A program made the position numbers and the translations under genes. Source: Bacteroidota bacterium (GTDB taxonomy: Bacteria > Bacteroidota > Bacteroidia > Bacteroidales > Lentimicrobiaceae). From it: a stretch of 64,000 nucleotides of DNA. Position 1 is the first letter of the stretch. Each line of letters starts with the position of its first letter. Where the stretch lies: assembly GCA_009773515.1 (NCBI GenBank), contig WSXX01000016.1, positions 1 to 64,000 on the forward strand, read 5' to 3'. This document shows positions 63,525 through 64,000 of the stretch, piece by piece. A model generated the notes under the pieces. The model was given only the letters and a program-made list of their open reading frames with translations. It ran no database searches and was not told the DNA's origin.

Positions 63525-63790
63525 GCAGGCAGATTAAGAAATTCTTAATAAAATGAGTTTTTGAACAGTTAGAACAGTTCAGAGAAAGAACAGACGATTT
63601 AAAAAGAAAAACGATGAACATCCGGCTTTGAAGCCGAAAATTTCAATAGCAATGGAACTATCTTCTTAGAAAATTGTTCATTTCATGCCGCAATAACAAT
63701 CAAAAGCTTATTTAAGCGATCAACTGTATAAATTGCAGGCTCAAGTTCAGGCTTACGGATTTAAAACCGGCACTTTGGTAAACAATTAAT

Positions 63791-63798
63791 TATATTTG
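63791..63798 (+). promoter_or_regulatory. -7 element upstream of the glycosyltransferase gene
   Basis: TATATTTG, 8/8 with TAnnTTTG, about 100 nt before the ATG at 63900. TTTG at 63774-63777 is too close (13 nt) to be a normal -33 box. Confidence 0.3.
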
Positions 63799-63899
63799 TT
63801 GCTCTTTTACTAACAGTTGCAACTTTCAACCAAAACTAACTTCAGCATAGAAACCTGATTTTTAAACTATAAGGTCTTCTTTCTTTTAATTCATTTGAT

Positions 63900-64000
63900 A
63901 TGACAGTCGGATATTACATCTCAAAAATAAATGCCAGTGATGGCGGGATATATCAGTATTCAGTTTACATACTTAAAATGTTACTCTCAAGCGATGAGAT
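63900..64000 (+). CDS. Probable glycosyltransferase, N-terminal fragment
   Basis: The frame runs off the window after 33 codons. The visible start TVGYYISKINASDGGIYQYS looks like the N terminus of a GT-B fold (GT4-type) glycosyltransferase, in which a GG(I/V)xxY segment follows the first strand. With the nearby flippases and decoration genes, a role in glycan assembly is likely, but too little is visible to name it. Confidence 0.45.
   Translation, partial: MTVGYYISKINASDGGIYQYSVYILKMLLSSDE

Larger units (their letters stand above)
63438..63899. other. Intergenic region between divergent FkbH operon and glycosyltransferase
   Basis: About 460 bp without a supported gene. It holds a candidate promoter for the minus-strand operon near 63494-63524 and a -7 element for the plus-strand gene at 63791-63798. 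Otherwise it is AT-rich and unremarkable. Confidence 0.4.

Noticed and set aside
1-64000. CRISPR arrays, tRNA, rRNA, insertion sequences or prophage
   Set aside because: No direct repeat-spacer series, no cloverleaf candidates and no transposase or integrase genes were recognised on reading both strands. tRNA detection by eye is limited, so a covariance-model scan would be decisive.

Overview
The window is chromosomal DNA of a Bacteroidota bacterium, probably of the order Bacteroidales or a close environmental relative. The evidence is type IX secretion (T9SS) genes (porV, three porU-like genes, a porP/sprF gene, gldJ), several promoters of the Bacteroidota form (TTTG, about 19 nt, TAnnTTTG), starts without Shine-Dalgarno sequences, a TonB/ExbB/ExbD set with a TonB-dependent receptor, and an UpxY-like NusG paralogue. 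I see no rRNA, tRNA, CRISPR array, phage or transposase gene. The species cannot be named from the sequence alone.

Layout. 0-8.5 kb: porV, a secreted M23 peptidase, an orphan NusG-like factor, an acylphosphatase-fold protein that lacks its usual catalytic Asn, an ABC-permease/deacetylase pair and upp. 8.5-22.7 kb: a tight minus-strand unit of three tandem gingipain-type porU genes followed by a PfkB sugar kinase, a PlsC-like acyltransferase and a secreted PHP-domain protein. 22.7-27.9 kb: porP/sprF and gldJ, read the other way from a promoter whose -33 box abuts that of the porU unit, then murF and anmK. 28-33.4 kb: a copper-type TonB receptor with CxxxM and HxM motifs at OprC-like spacing, coupled to an MbnP-like lipoprotein; facing it is a sigma-ECF / anti-sigma / Spy-CpxP-like stress cassette. 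33.6-37.8 kb: two small unknown genes, exbB-exbD-tonB and folC. 37.8-41.1 kb: ThiS/MoaD-like and ThiF/MoeB-like genes divergent from a tungsten-type aldehyde ferredoxin oxidoreductase. 41.1-52.4 kb: three tandem paralogous ATP-grasp ligases, two paralogous pruA genes in opposite orientation, a short-chain reductase, ppnP, a ModE-like regulator, a WtpA-like oxyanion-binding lipoprotein and an ALDH7-type dehydrogenase. 52.5-64 kb: surface-glycan genes, with two tandem flippases, a DegT aminotransferase and a FemAB/GNAT-like protein on the plus strand, then a compact minus-strand operon FkbH - methyltransferase - acyl carrier protein - VOC protein - MBOAT - SGNH-like protein, and the start of a probable glycosyltransferase at the right edge.

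Main themes: (1) expansion of the T9SS sortase-type protease PorU to three tandem copies, all keeping the His/Cys dyad; (2) a predicted glycan-decoration operon in which FkbH would load a small three-carbon acyl group on a dedicated carrier protein, a methyltransferase might modify it, and MBOAT plus SGNH proteins would transfer it to an extracytoplasmic glycan; (3) a copper uptake and envelope-stress neighbourhood; (4) a tungsten/molybdenum theme spread over about 11 kb; (5) a triplicated ATP-grasp family of unknown substrate. Percent identities are by-eye impressions and no database search was run.
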